From JAIXWP01 sp041391745 (GTDB taxonomy: Bacteria; Bacteroidota; Bacteroidia; Flavobacteriales_D; Sanyastnellaceae), in assembly GCA_041391745.1 (NCBI GenBank), contig JAWKNK010000005.1, positions 128,429-192,428 on the forward strand: a stretch of DNA of 64,000 bases, given 5' to 3'. A program made the position numbers and the translations under genes. A model generated the notes under the pieces. The model was not told the origin of the DNA. It searched no databases and saw only the letters and a list, made by a program, of their open reading frames with translations. This document shows, one piece after another, positions 63,853 to 64,000 of the stretch (its first letter is position 1; the number at the start of each line of letters is the position of its first letter).

Positions 63853-64000
63853 TGATATAGGTTGACCAAAAATCAACTTAAAAAATGAAAGTACAAAAAA
63901 AGGAAAGATTGCGGACACCACGAGTGTTTTCAGATCAAGTCAAAAAGCAAACTGTTCAGGATATTGAGTCTGGTAAATGTTCAGTCACAGAGGCATCTCG
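63853..64000 (+). mobile_element. Left end of an IS3-like insertion sequence (cut by the window edge)
   Basis: TGATATAGGTTGACC at 63853 looks like a terminal inverted repeat, with TG at the outer end, 32 nt before a transposase OrfA start. The element continues beyond the window, so the boundary and the target duplication cannot be confirmed. Confidence 0.6.
63885..64000 (+). CDS. IS3-family transposase OrfA, partial (5' end)
   Basis: The ATG at 63885 opens a frame that runs off the window: MKVQKKERLRTPRVF, then FSDQVKKQTVQDIESGK and CSVTEASR. This fits the N-terminal helix-turn-helix of IS3-type OrfA proteins (RRFTEEFK...VLSGKLSVTEASR). Only 38 complete codons are visible. It lies next to a decayed ompA-like gene, as expected for an insertion-prone region. 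Confidence 0.78.
   Translation, partial: MKVQKKERLRTPRVFSDQVKKQTVQDIESGKCSVTEAS

Overview
The window looks like a chromosome segment from a free-living member of the Bacteroidota, probably order Flavobacteriales. The sequence evidence is low GC with AT-rich spacers, no Shine-Dalgarno pattern before starts, and promoters of the Bacteroidota type (TTG, 17-23 nt, TAnnTTTG). Three secreted proteins carry type IX secretion (T9SS) sorting tails. Lineage-typical genes include type III glutamine synthetase, a PorE-like OmpA protein, a methionine synthase split into two genes, YfhO, a GH3 protein and a SiaB-like kinase. The taxonomic call is inference; no rRNA is present. Most of the window is housekeeping DNA, with an accessory edge at the right end.

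Layout. 1-4.3 kb: secreted serine hydrolase and two membrane glycosyltransferases. 4.3-14 kb, minus strand: PorE-like OmpA protein, then purM-prfA-pyrF-tex packed with 2-12 nt gaps; type III glutamine synthetase. 14-24.5 kb: OmpA-like secreted protein, nhaA, nitroreductase, hsp20, a structured tandem repeat, tgt-lptG, ispE-era, initiator tRNA, a secreted protein and tRNA-Arg. 24.6-35.3 kb: recQ, GH3 protein, deoxynucleoside kinase, YceI lipoprotein, a membrane pyrophosphatase broken by a frameshift, yfhO. 35.3-41.9 kb: pyruvate dehydrogenase E1 beta divergent from etfBA, a frameshifted bifunctional nuclease (DUF151), nupC, purE, flavin reductase, DUF3127 protein. 41.9-49.7 kb: lysozyme-like protein, WYL regulator next to a small orphan gene with palindromic control sites, SiaB-like protein with a HEAT-cyclophilin lipoprotein, GATase1-like secreted protein, dnaB. 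49.9-60.7 kb: lipoprotein, an interrupted beta-propeller protein, metK, a T9SS cargo protein, then a SAM-I riboswitch driving metH (two genes) and metF. 60.7-64 kb: a frameshifted T9SS cargo protein, a decayed OmpA remnant and the start of an IS3-like element.

How the genes fit together. metK, the SAM riboswitch, split metH and metF form a methionine/SAM cycle cluster. purM, purE, pyrF, nupC and the deoxynucleoside kinase serve nucleotide synthesis and salvage. PDH E1 beta and EtfBA feed central oxidation. Several envelope proteins (PorE-like, OmpA-like, LptG, T9SS cargo, lipoproteins) reflect a Bacteroidota outer membrane.

The least expected signals are: a tandem repeat before tgt whose hairpin arms show a compensatory base change, with a related hairpin at 14.2 kb; four interrupted genes in about 31 kb, three of them by one extra base outside any homopolymer; and a small 81-residue gene next to a WYL regulator with a perfect inverted repeat in its promoter region. 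I did not find a clear defence island, CRISPR array, prophage or biosynthetic cluster.
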